21,964 nt of DNA from Dehalococcoidia bacterium (GTDB lineage: Bacteria; Chloroflexota; Dehalococcoidia; E44-bin15), in NCBI GenBank assembly GCA_030619615.1, contig JAUXBC010000005.1, positions 1 through 21,964 of the forward strand. The letters run 5' to 3'. How positions within the stretch are numbered: position 1 is the first letter of the stretch; each line of letters begins with the position of its first letter. Positions 1 through 6,897 of this stretch are shown here, one piece after another. A model generated the notes under the pieces. It was not told the DNA's origin. It did no database searches and saw nothing but the letters and a program-made list of their open reading frames with translations. A program made the translations under genes and the position numbers.

Positions 1-437
1 CCTGCGGGCGCCACTACCTCTACTTCATCGCCCACTCGCTTGCTTAAGAGCGCCTTCCCTACAGGCGACACGTTAGAGATCTTCCCCTCGCCTGGATTTG
101 CCTCGGCGCTGCCCACGATCGTATAGTGTTCCTCAGTTCCGTCCTGATGGCGAACCTTCACCTTTGACCCCAGCTGAACCAGATCCGATAGCGCAGCCTC
201 GGGATGGATGATGACGGCGTCCTTAATGATCCTCTCGATGGCGAGGATCCTCCCCTCAATGAAGCCCTGCTCGTTCTTTGCCTCCTCATATTCGGGGGTG
301 TTCACCGTGCTTCTGAGCTCTTTTGCCCTTTGAATCTTTTCCGCCACCTCCTGGCGGCGAACGGTGCGCAGGTATTCCAGTTCCTGCTCAAGCTTTGCTA
401 GACCCTCAGGTGTAAGGAAATCCCCCTTCTCAGGCAT
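1..437 (-). CDS. greA: Transcription elongation factor GreA (3' end outside window)
   Basis: GreA binds in the secondary channel of RNA polymerase and stimulates cleavage of backtracked RNA. The minus-strand frame from the ATG at 437-435 gives about 145 residues. It has the N-terminal coiled coil, the family signature EQGFIEGRI just after the tip, and a C-terminal FKBP-like domain (VQLGSKVKV...YTIVGSAEANP...ISNVSPVGKALL). GreA is usually about 158 residues, so only the last dozen are missing. The start follows a strong AAGGAGG. Odd: the coiled-coil tip, normally GDLxENxEY with two catalytic acidic residues, reads RSTVNTPEY, so by alignment the Asp is Ser43 and the Glu is Asn46. Transcript cleavage may be weakened or absent. 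The gene is divergent from the htrA-type gene. Confidence 0.93.
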   Translation of the reverse strand, partial: MPEKGDFLTPEGLAKLEQELEYLRTVRRQEVAEKIQRAKELRSTVNTPEYEEAKNEQGFIEGRILAIERIIKDAVIIHPEAALSDLVQLGSKVKVRHQDGTEEHYTIVGSAEANPGEGKISNVSPVGKALLSKRVGDEVEVVAPA

Positions 438-462
438 CCTAGCACCTCCTTCCACCGCTACT

Positions 463-493
463 AAAAAAGACTGAAGGTCGGCGACCCTCAGTC
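463..493 (-). terminator. Terminator-like hairpin in the greA leader (possible attenuator)
   Basis: On the minus strand, arms at 493-483 and 479-469 can form a stem of about 11 pairs with one mismatch (A475/C487). It is followed at once by six T (468-463). It lies between the greA promoter (544-516) and the greA ATG at 437, with no gene between, so it would terminate the greA leader itself. The shape fits an intrinsic terminator acting as an attenuator. The function is inferred. Confidence 0.65.
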
Positions 494-515
494 GTATCCC
501 CCTATGTTTTCACAT

Positions 516-544
516 ATTATACAGATTATCCTCCTATTTGTAAA
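516..544 (-). promoter_or_regulatory. greA promoter, near-consensus sigma70 type
   Basis: Reading the minus strand, TTTACA (544-539) and TATAAT (521-516) are separated by exactly 17 bases. Transcription would start near 509, leaving a leader of about 70 nt that contains the terminator-like hairpin. Confidence 0.82.
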
Positions 545-572
545 GACCTATCCTTTTTTGGATGGCCCTTAC

Positions 573-601
573 TTGCCCGCTGGGCTTGCTCATGCTAAAA
601 T
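573..601 (+). promoter_or_regulatory. Promoter of the HtrA-type protease gene
   Basis: TTGCCC (573-578), a 17-base spacer and TAAAAT (596-601). TGC directly before the -10 makes it an extended -10 promoter. The predicted start near 608 lies about 15 nt before the ATG at 623. It is divergent from and does not overlap the greA promoter. Confidence 0.7.
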
Positions 602-622
602 ACCACTGAAAGGGTTATCCTC

Positions 623-1648
623 ATGGAGTCAAGTCCTAGAAGGTGGCTTATTTTGGCTGTTATCCTCGCCCTTTTTGTTGGGGCGATAGGGGGTGCCTTT
701 TCAGGGGGCACCGCCGCCTATCTCCTACTAAAGGGTCAGCCGTCTCCTATCGAGTTAACCGTCACCGAGGAGGAGCTCTCTATCATCAATGTAGTGCAGC
801 GAGTCAGCCCCGCTGTAGTCACCATTATCAGCACCGGACAACTGAAAACAGCACTGGGCTCGGGGGTGATCATCGATGAGCGGGGCTACATCGTTACCAA
901 TGAGCACGTAGTAAATAATTATAGCACCTTTGCGGTGATTCTGGCAAACGGGGAGGAGAGGGCGGCCACGCTCATCGGGACGGACTACCCCTTCACCGAC
1001 TTAGCGGTGATAAAGATCGAGGGCTCGGGTCTCTCCACTGCCCAGTTAGCCGACTCCGACAACCTGGTTGTGGGGCAAACGGTAGTGGCAATCGGCAGCC
1101 CTCTGGGGGAATTCCCTAACACGGTGAGCACTGGCGTGATCAGCGGTCTTCACCGCAGATGGAAGGTCGATGGCATCTTTTATGAGAATCTGATCCAGAC
1201 CGACGCTGCCATCAATCCCGGCAACAGCGGCGGAGCCTTAGTTAGCTCTCAAGGGGAGGTTATTGGAATCAATACCTTCATTATCCGCACCACCGAATCG
1301 GGGGAGCTTGTGCAAGGCATCGGTTTCGCCATTCCGAGCAATAGAGTAAGGGATATTGTCACCCAGCTCATCGCGGAGGGGAGGGTTTCTCGACCCTTTC
1401 TGGGCATCAGGCATCAGGATCTAAGAGAGGGGGCCTATCTTCTCTTTGTAAGCGCAGGCACCCCTGCTGCCGAGGCAGGCCTTGAGGAGGGGGATATCAT
1501 CGTCAAGATGGGTGATTATTCTATAGATGAAGAAAACCCCTTCCTCAATGTGCTAATGAAGTTCCAGCCCAATGAGACGGTGAACTTAACCATAATTCGG
1601 CAGGGCACTGAGATGGAGGTGGGGGTTACCCTGGCGGAGCGACAGTGA
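623..1648 (+). CDS. htrA: HtrA/DegP-type membrane-anchored serine protease (S1C family)
   Basis: ATP-independent protease/chaperone that degrades misfolded proteins outside the cytoplasmic membrane. The 341-residue product has an N-terminal membrane anchor (about 8-36) and no clear cleavage site. A trypsin-like domain (about 50-235) shows the catalytic triad: His95 in VTNEHVV, Asp126 in TDLAVIKI and Ser202 in NPGNSGGAL. One PDZ domain follows (about 255-340, with AGTPAAEAGLEEGDIIVKMGD). This is the one-PDZ HtrA architecture. The ATG at 623 is preceded by GAAAGGG (607-613), which sits close to the predicted transcript start. It has its own promoter and is probably monocistronic, with a terminator-like hairpin just after it. 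Confidence 0.95.
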   Translation: MESSPRRWLILAVILALFVGAIGGAFSGGTAAYLLLKGQPSPIELTVTEEELSIINVVQRVSPAVVTIISTGQLKTALGSGVIIDERGYIVTNEHVVNNYSTFAVILANGEERAATLIGTDYPFTDLAVIKIEGSGLSTAQLADSDNLVVGQTVVAIGSPLGEFPNTVSTGVISGLHRRWKVDGIFYENLIQTDAAINPGNSGGALVSSQGEVIGINTFIIRTTESGELVQGIGFAIPSNRVRDIVTQLIAEGRVSRPFLGIRHQDLREGAYLLFVSAGTPAAEAGLEEGDIIVKMGDYSIDEENPFLNVLMKFQPNETVNLTIIRQGTEMEVGVTLAERQ

Positions 1649-1684
1649 AGCGCTTTTGGGGTTATTAACAAGATGGCTTGGTCT

Positions 1685-1711
1685 ACCCCCTTGACTCAAG
1701 CGGGGTTTCTT
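1685..1711 (+). terminator. Probable intrinsic terminator of the htrA-type gene
   Basis: ACCCC+CTTG (1685-1693), loop ACT, then CAAG, one bulged C and GGGGT (1697-1706), followed by TTTCTT (1706-1711). This gives nine base pairs with one bulge and a short imperfect T-tract. The -35 element of the next promoter lies inside this hairpin. Confidence 0.5.
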
Positions 1712-1721
1712 GTATTATAAT
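1691..1721 (+). promoter_or_regulatory. Promoter of rsmD-coaD
   Basis: TTGACT (1691-1696) with TATTAT at 1713-1718 (16-base spacer), or TATAAT at 1716-1721 (19-base spacer). A start near 1726-1728 gives a leader of about 40 nt to the ATG at 1769. It also excludes the upstream in-frame TTG at 1727 as a start codon. Confidence 0.65.
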
Positions 1722-1768
1722 GTTAATTGCATTCGTTGAGAAATAATAGGGAAGACCATAAGTCTAGA

Positions 1769-2308
1769 ATGCGCGTTATCGCAGGAAAGGCAAAGGGGAA
1801 ATACCTTAAGTCGCCAAAAGGCGTTTCCCTTCGACCTACCTCTGACCTAGTTCGAGGAGCGATCCTCTCTATATTGGAATCTTTAGCCACCGACTGGTCT
1901 TCGGTGCTTGACCTCTATGCTGGCACTGGCTCTTTGGGCATTGAGGCGCTGAGTCGCGGCGCCCAGTGGGCTGATTTTGTGGAGCATAATCCTAGGTGCT
2001 GTGCTATCATTAAGGAGAACTTGAAGAACACCGAATTAGCGTCACAAGCCCATGTCTACTGTTGCAGCGTAGCAAAGGCCCTTTCCTTCCTTAAAAGGAG
2101 TTATGGTATTATACTCCTGGCTCCACCTTATGCTGACCTTTCCGTTGTCCAGGTCTTAGAGCAGCTATCTAGTTCCGGCCTGGTGGGGGCGGGCTCCACC
2201 ATTGTCGTGGAGCACTCTTGCCGTCTCCCCTTAAGCGCAGCCTATGGTGATTCTCAGCTCGTCAAGGAGCGTCGTCATGGTGACACCTGTATCTCAGTAT
2301 ATCGATAG
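1769..2308 (+). CDS. rsmD: 16S rRNA (guanine966-N2)-methyltransferase RsmD
   Basis: RsmD-family enzymes use S-adenosylmethionine to methylate G966 of 16S rRNA during 30S assembly. The 179-residue frame from ATG 1769 begins with the family hallmark MRVIAGKAKG. RPTSDLVRGAILSIL follows at 22-36, then SAM motif I (LDLYAGTGSLGIEALSRGA, about 47-65). Length is normal. Odd: the catalytic (D/N)PP(Y/F) motif reads APPY at 118-121, so the first residue is Ala. That may lower activity, or reflect a base error. A longer frame begins at TTG 1727 but overlaps the predicted transcript start. coaD follows 11 nt later, the usual rsmD-coaD pairing. Confidence 0.9.
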   Translation: MRVIAGKAKGKYLKSPKGVSLRPTSDLVRGAILSILESLATDWSSVLDLYAGTGSLGIEALSRGAQWADFVEHNPRCCAIIKENLKNTELASQAHVYCCSVAKALSFLKRSYGIILLAPPYADLSVVQVLEQLSSSGLVGAGSTIVVEHSCRLPLSAAYGDSQLVKERRHGDTCISVYR

Positions 2309-2319
2309 GAGGTTCTAAC

Positions 2320-2808
2320 TTGGCTATCGCCGTTTATCCTGGAAGTTTCGACCCCGTAACCAAGGGACATATTGACGTCGCAGAGCGAGCGGCATCCATT
2401 TTCGAGGAGCTGATCGTGGCTATCTATGATGCCCCGCCAAAGCATCTCCTGTTCAACACCGAGGAAAGGGTGGAGTTGATGAGGAAGGCGTTATCTCACA
2501 TCCCTAACGTTCGTGTGGATTCTTTCTCCGGGCTCACTGTGGAATTCGCTAAGAAGATAAAAGCCGATGTTATAGTACGCGGACTGAGGGTGAACTCCGA
2601 CTTTGAGAAGGAATTCGAGATGGCGCTGATGAACAGGAAGCTCGCTCCAGAAGTGGAACTGATCTGCTTCATGACTAATCTGGAGTATGAGTTTGTTAGC
2701 TCCAGCCTGCTCAAAGAGATTTGCAAACTTGGGGGCGCCATCGAGGATTTTGTTCCTGAGCATGTCGCCGCCGCCCTGAGGGAGAAATTTAGCCACGAGG
2801 ATTGTTAA
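2320..2808 (+). CDS. coaD: Phosphopantetheine adenylyltransferase CoaD
   Basis: Catalyses ATP + 4'-phosphopantetheine to dephospho-CoA + PPi, the penultimate step of coenzyme A synthesis in the cytoplasm. The 162-residue product starts AIAVYPGSFDPVTKGHID, with the nucleotidyltransferase motif TKGH at 14-17. It also carries the family segments ADVIVRGLR, NSDFEKEFEMALMNRKL and EFVSSSLLKEI. Length is typical. The start is TTG at 2320, preceded by a perfect AGGAGG (2307-2312) that overlaps the rsmD stop codon, so it is translated from the rsmD transcript. Confidence 0.96.
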   Translation: MAIAVYPGSFDPVTKGHIDVAERAASIFEELIVAIYDAPPKHLLFNTEERVELMRKALSHIPNVRVDSFSGLTVEFAKKIKADVIVRGLRVNSDFEKEFEMALMNRKLAPEVELICFMTNLEYEFVSSSLLKEICKLGGAIEDFVPEHVAAALREKFSHEDC

Positions 2809-2858
2809 TTCTCCAAAGCACGACGCCAATGGGCGAATCTCTGTAAATCCCTGAGACC

Positions 2859-2887
2859 TTCACAAAGAGAGAAAGAAGTGGTATTAT
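2859..2887 (+). promoter_or_regulatory. Candidate promoter of the CoA-transferase module
   Basis: TTCACA (2859-2864), a 17-base spacer and TATTAT (2882-2887). It lies in the 119-base gap before the first CoA-transferase, with about 35 nt of leader to GTG 2928. Confidence 0.55.
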
Positions 2888-2927
2888 TTTTTATCTTTCC
2901 GCCCCAGGTGCAAAAAAGGGGGTAGAT

Positions 2928-4145
2928 GTGGCGGAACAGGCATTATCCGATGTTAAGGTGCTGGATCTCACCTGGTACATCTCTGGCCCCTACTGCACCA
3001 AGCTCCTCGCCGACTATGGGGCCGATGTGATCAAGGTGGAGAGGCCCGGTGAGGGAGATCCAGCTCGCAAAATGGGCCCCTTCCTTAAGGATGATCCTCA
3101 TCCTGAAAAGAGCGGGCTCTTTCTTCATCTCAATACCAATAAGAGGGGCATCACCCTAAATCTGAAGGGCGAGTGGGGGAAGACGATACTCAAGGAGCTG
3201 GTGAAGGATGTGGACATCCTGGTGGAGAGTTTTCGCCCTGGGGTGATGGCTAGCCTGGGTCTCGACTACGAGACCCAGGAGAGGATTAATCCCAAGCTGG
3301 TGATGACCTCCATATCCAACTTTGGCCAGACAGGCCCCTACCGTGAGTTCAAGGCCTCAGACCTCATTATTTATGGCATGGGGGGCTCGATGAATACAAG
3401 CGGTCTCCCTGAGCGGGAACCGACGAAAAAGGCGGGAACGGCAGTCCTGTTTTCAGCGGGCAATGTGGGGGCCTTGGCCACCATGATGGCGTTGTACGCA
3501 GCGAAAACCCAGGGGATCGGTCAGCATGTCGATGTCTCATTGTTCGAGGCTCAGATGTGTAGTATCGACCGCAGGATGAGCGATCTCATCGGGTATGCAT
3601 ACAATAATGAGATCACCCCCAGAGAGGACCCCAGGGCGCTGATTGCCTACCCCTTTGGTATTCAGCCGGCCTCCGATGGCTATTGGGAGCTATCGGGTAT
3701 TGGGGCGGCATGGCCCGCGGTGGGCAAGATGATGGGGATGCCTGAGGTTATAGACGACCCTCGATGGAAAAATATTTTTGCCCAAATGAAGCCAGGGCAC
3801 AGGGAGGAGTTCTTTGCCATCTTTATCCCCTGGTGTTTTGAGCACACCAAGAAGGAGTGCATCGAGCTGGGGCAGGAGGCGGGGGTCCTCTGCGGACCGC
3901 TCCTCAATATGGAGGAGCTTCTCGATGCCCCCCACTTTCGGGAGAGGGGGTTCTGGGCGGAGATCGACCACCCGATGACGGGGAAGCTCACCTATCCTGG
4001 GGCGCCCATCAAGGCGGAGGAGATGCCCTGGGTGATCAGGAGGCCGGCGCCCCTTCTGGGACAGCACAATGAGGAGATCTACTGCGACAGGCTAGGATAC
4101 AGCAGGCAGGACCTGATAAAGCTCAAGGAGGCGGGGGTCATCTAG
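2928..4145 (+). CDS. Class III (CaiB/BaiF) CoA-transferase, subunit lacking the catalytic Asp
   Basis: Family III enzymes move CoA between carboxylic acids through an enzyme aspartyl-CoA intermediate. The 405-residue product has the family fold signature at the N-terminus (VLDLTWYISGPYCTKLLADYGADVIKVE, about 11-38). It also has VESFRPGVMASLGLDYE (about 99-114), TSISNFGQTGPYRE and GIGQHVDVSLFEAQ. Start is GTG 2928 after a GGGGGT-type ribosome site. Aligned on the downstream ALY...GxGQ block, the catalytic Asp position (Asp169 of formyl-CoA transferase) is Leu174 here, and no Asp lies nearby. The next gene keeps it. The gene may be a non-catalytic partner subunit; the substrate cannot be read from sequence. 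Confidence 0.88.
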   Translation: MAEQALSDVKVLDLTWYISGPYCTKLLADYGADVIKVERPGEGDPARKMGPFLKDDPHPEKSGLFLHLNTNKRGITLNLKGEWGKTILKELVKDVDILVESFRPGVMASLGLDYETQERINPKLVMTSISNFGQTGPYREFKASDLIIYGMGGSMNTSGLPEREPTKKAGTAVLFSAGNVGALATMMALYAAKTQGIGQHVDVSLFEAQMCSIDRRMSDLIGYAYNNEITPREDPRALIAYPFGIQPASDGYWELSGIGAAWPAVGKMMGMPEVIDDPRWKNIFAQMKPGHREEFFAIFIPWCFEHTKKECIELGQEAGVLCGPLLNMEELLDAPHFRERGFWAEIDHPMTGKLTYPGAPIKAEEMPWVIRRPAPLLGQHNEEIYCDRLGYSRQDLIKLKEAGVI

Positions 4146-4246
4146 CACCGACCTCTAGAGGGAAAAAGCATCGCCTGGCAGAAACCGATGAAAGACATAG
4201 AGCATACCGTCTACCACGGCAACTAGTTTGAAAAACGGGGTTTGAG

Positions 4247-5587
4247 ATGGCAAAGCTACCATTGGAAGGGATAAGGGTAACCGACCTTACCGTGATCTGG
4301 GCCGGCCCCTATGCCGCCATGTTTCTCGCCGACTGGGGGGCTGAGGTGATCAGGGTGGAAAGCTGTCAACATTTCCCCATGTACACCAGGGGCCTTTGGA
4401 TGAAGCCGCCCGAGGTGTTCATTAAGGATCGCGTGGGATATGCTGCTCACAAGAAGCCGGGCCATGACCCCAATACCGCACATAACACCTTTCTCCTGTT
4501 TAATGCCCACGCCCGAAACAAGCTGAGCATGACCGTCAACCTGAGGACACCCAAGGGGATAGACATCTTCAAGAGGCTGATCAAGGTCTCGGATGTATTC
4601 ATAGAGAGCAATTCCCCCCGTATTAAGGAGCACTTGGGGATAACCTGGGAGGACCTTAAAGAGGTAAACCCAAGGCTCATTTATCTCTCCCTCCCCGGCT
4701 TCGGTGGCAGCGGTCCCTATAAATACTATCGGGCCCTTGGCGCCCACCAGGAGGGATTCGGCGGTCATACCTACATGAGGGGCTATGTCGATGAGGAGCC
4801 GACCGCCACGTCCACCATCTATCATACGGATGAGGCGGGGGGTATAAATGCTGCCTTCGCTATAGTGATGGCGCTATATCAGCGACAAAAGACTGGGAAG
4901 GGGCAGTACATCGATATGGCTCAGGTGGAGGCCTCTATACCCCACCTGGCGCAGGCGGTGATGGACTACACCATGAACCGGAGGATCACGGAGAGGATGG
5001 GAAACCGCGACTTCCATGGTGCGGTCCAGGGCTGCTACCGCTGCAGGGATGTAAAAGGCAAGTGGGTACCTGGCGGCATGGGGATGCCGCCGATGGAGAT
5101 TGTGGATACCTGGGTGAACATCACCATCAGCAACGACCAGGAGTGGCAGGGCTTCTGCCGTGCCCTGGGGAACCCCGATTGGACCAAGGATGAAAAATTC
5201 TCCGATTCCCTCAGCCGCTATAAGAATCATGATGGTCTGGATAAGCTCATCGGTGAGTGGACCAGGGAGCACGATGCCTATGAGGTCATGCACCTCCTGC
5301 AAAAGGAGGGGGTACCTGCGGGACCGGTCCTCGATGAGAAGGATGCCTATGGCGACCTCCACCTGAGGGCGCGAGGCTTCTTTGAGGAGCTCACCCACGC
5401 CGACTGTGGCACCCACCTCTATCCCGGGCTCGCTTGGAGGATGTCCCAGACCCCAAACCAATTGCGCTTGCCGCCGGTTCGCCTCGGGGAGCATAACGAA
5501 TATGTCTATAAGGAGATCCTCAAGGTATCTGACGAGGAGTATGCCGAACTGGAGAAGGAGGAGCATATCGGTACAGAGTTCGCATAG
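4247..5587 (+). CDS. Class III (CaiB/BaiF) CoA-transferase, catalytic Asp present
   Basis: 446-residue member of the same family as the upstream gene, but clearly divergent from it. It carries VTDLTVIWAGPYAAMFLADWGAEVIRVE (about 11-38), an insert at about 40-78, IESNSPRIKEHLGITWEDLK and LPGFGGSGPYKYY. The catalytic region is YHTDEAGGINAAFAIVMAL, with Asp195 where the aspartyl-CoA residue is expected, followed by YQRQKTGKGQYIDM. The start is ATG 4247 after a weak GGGGT-type site, 101 bases downstream of the first transferase, with no clear promoter or terminator between them. Pairs like this are known for succinyl-CoA:benzylsuccinate CoA-transferase (BbsEF). Whether this pair handles an aromatic or other acid is unknown. 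Confidence 0.9.
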   Translation: MAKLPLEGIRVTDLTVIWAGPYAAMFLADWGAEVIRVESCQHFPMYTRGLWMKPPEVFIKDRVGYAAHKKPGHDPNTAHNTFLLFNAHARNKLSMTVNLRTPKGIDIFKRLIKVSDVFIESNSPRIKEHLGITWEDLKEVNPRLIYLSLPGFGGSGPYKYYRALGAHQEGFGGHTYMRGYVDEEPTATSTIYHTDEAGGINAAFAIVMALYQRQKTGKGQYIDMAQVEASIPHLAQAVMDYTMNRRITERMGNRDFHGAVQGCYRCRDVKGKWVPGGMGMPPMEIVDTWVNITISNDQEWQGFCRALGNPDWTKDEKFSDSLSRYKNHDGLDKLIGEWTREHDAYEVMHLLQKEGVPAGPVLDEKDAYGDLHLRARGFFEELTHADCGTHLYPGLAWRMSQTPNQLRLPPVRLGEHNEYVYKEILKVSDEEYAELEKEEHIGTEFA

Positions 5588-5649
5588 CTTGATCAGGATT
5601 TAATTGCTTCAGCCAATGGAGGGGGTGATGGCCAAGACTGAAGGGCCTA

Positions 5650-5658
5650 TGTTAAAAT
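5650..5658 (+). promoter_or_regulatory. Possible extended -10 promoter of the ferredoxin gene
   Basis: TGT directly before TAAAAT (5653-5658) forms an extended -10 element in the 91-base gap, without a recognisable -35. The start codon is only about 20 nt downstream, so this is weak evidence. The gene may instead be read through from the CoA-transferases. Confidence 0.3.
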
Positions 5659-5678
5659 TACTAAAGGAGGTATGAAAG

Positions 5679-5954
5679 GTGGCCTATAAGATTACCGAGG
5701 AGTGCATTAGTTGCGGCGCTTGCGAAGCAGAATGCAAAAACGAGGCGATTAGCGAGGGCGAGACGATCTATGTAATCGACCCGAAAAAGTGCACCGAGTG
5801 CGTCGGGTGGTATGAGTCGTCGCGCTGTGCGGAGGTATGCCCTATCGACGATTGCTGTATCCCTGACCCTGACCATAAGGAAACGAAGGGGCAATTGCTG
5901 GCGAGGTGGCGCGAACAAAACCCAGGAGAGGAACCCACCCCCGGAACCTACTAG
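5679..5954 (+). CDS. 2[4Fe-4S] ferredoxin, YfhL/Allochromatium type
   Basis: Small cytoplasmic electron carrier of 91 residues. The first cluster motif is Cys9-x2-Cys12-x2-Cys15-x3-Cys19. The second is Cys38-x2-Cys41-x8-Cys50-x3-Cys54-Pro. The eight-residue insertion in the second motif is the mark of the YfhL/Alvin-like group, known for very low redox potentials. Two further Cys (59, 60) follow. The start is GTG 5679, chosen because AAAGGAGG (5663-5670) lies 8 nt upstream; the nearer ATG at 5672 opens a frame that stops after five codons. It follows the CoA-transferases on the same strand and may serve a redox step of the same pathway, which is inference. Confidence 0.93.
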   Translation: MAYKITEECISCGACEAECKNEAISEGETIYVIDPKKCTECVGWYESSRCAEVCPIDDCCIPDPDHKETKGQLLARWREQNPGEEPTPGTY

Positions 5955-5989
5955 CGCTACCATAATATAAGAGCTAGCTCTACCTTTTG

Positions 5990-6021
5990 AAAAAGAGCGC
6001 CCTAAGGGGTGTTAAAGGGCG
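5990..6021 (-). terminator. Possible terminator of the methyltransferase operon
   Basis: On the minus strand CGCCCT (6021-6016) pairs with AGGGCG (6003-5998) across a 12-base loop. TTTTT (5994-5990) follows three bases later. It lies about 45 bases after the methyltransferase stop. The stem is only 6 bp and the loop long, so it is weak. A 12-base palindrome (5970-5981) sits beside it. Confidence 0.4.
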
Positions 6022-6066
6022 AAAAAGCCATTCGCTGTAAGCTTTGGAATGGTATGGTGGATGGTT

Positions 6067-6819
6067 TTATTTATTCTTATGCCCTACAACTAGGGTCTGA
6101 AAGCCAATAAGGGAATTAAACATTGGATTCTCGAAGTGATAGATGCTTGTTCCCTTGAAGAATTTGAGCACTCTAGACGCCATCGCCTCAAACCCTGGGG
6201 GCAGTGCCTGGTCCAGAAAAAATGCCTTGAACATGAAGAATTGACAGCCGAAGGCAAATCCATCCTTCGTTATCGGGGTCAATCCAGCCCTGGACATCGA
6301 TCGAGAAAGCTCGAAGACGGAGAGACTATTCTCCGGATAAAATAAATACCTCTTTCCCAACAAAAACTTTGTCAGAGAATGTAAAAAAGCGAATTTATTG
6401 GGTGCGGAGACGATCACCAGCCCACCCTCCTTGCAAACCCGAACATGCTCTCTCATCATCTCCTCTGACTCACTAAGGGGGAAATGCTCGATCACCCCCT
6501 CGGAGTAGACTACATCAAAGCTATTGTCTTTGAAGGGGAGCGAGAAGCCATCACCCTTTGCCGCCTCAACCTTCACCCCATAGCGATGGGAGAAAAAGGA
6601 GAGCGACTCGAAGGCTCCGTCCTCAAGATCGACGCCAACGCATCTACAGTTCAGCTCCTTGGCGATTCGGGACAGGATTCGCCCGCTGCCAAAGCCAACC
6701 TCCAACACCAGCGCCTCTCGAGGGATATATTTGCTGAAGGTTTTATAGGCGTAGGGAAAATGCCAAACCTCATCAACAAGCCACTCTGGCACATAAAGCC
6801 AATGGGGCTTTCCCGACAT
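6067..6819 (-). CDS. Class I SAM-dependent methyltransferase (Methyltransf_11 type)
   Basis: 250-residue methyltransferase of unknown substrate. SAM motif I is LVLEVGFGSGRIL (37-49). The acidic ribose-binding residue is in VGVDLED (61-67), and GDGFSLPF (89-96) is motif II. FDVVYSEGVIEHF (101-113) is the post-II motif typical of UbiE/Methyltransf_11 proteins. A C-terminal region of about 100 residues is hydrophobic and aromatic-rich (about 140-210), perhaps a lid or membrane contact. Start ATG 6819 is preceded by AAGGGGAG. It lies 78 bases after the cvpA-like gene on the same strand. The target could be a lipid, quinone or sugar; the sequence does not say which. Confidence 0.85.
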   Translation of the reverse strand: MSGKPHWLYVPEWLVDEVWHFPYAYKTFSKYIPREALVLEVGFGSGRILSRIAKELNCRCVGVDLEDGAFESLSFFSHRYGVKVEAAKGDGFSLPFKDNSFDVVYSEGVIEHFPLSESEEMMREHVRVCKEGGLVIVSAPNKFAFLHSLTKFLLGKRYLFYPENSLSVFELSRSMSRAGLTPITKDGFAFGCQFFMFKAFFLDQALPPGFEAMASRVLKFFKGTSIYHFENPMFNSLIGFQTLVVGHKNK

Positions 6820-6897
6820 CGCTCCCCTTTTTCGTACTGTGCGCTGTGACAGAGAATCGCCTACTTCTTTCGATAGGCTGTTCTTGGCAATCGGTTT

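Noticed and set aside
1727..1768. 14-residue N-terminal extension of RsmD from TTG
   Set aside because: It lies at the predicted transcript start and the family begins at MRVIAGKAKG.
4256..5566. Two long minus-strand frames (4256-4825 and 4874-5566) opposite the second CoA-transferase
   Set aside because: They mirror codon bias of a clear plus-strand gene, match no family and have no start signals.
5970..5981. 12-base palindrome AGAGCTAGCTCT after the ferredoxin as a terminator or operator
   Set aside because: As a hairpin it leaves only a 4-bp stem, no T-run follows at once and no second copy was seen.
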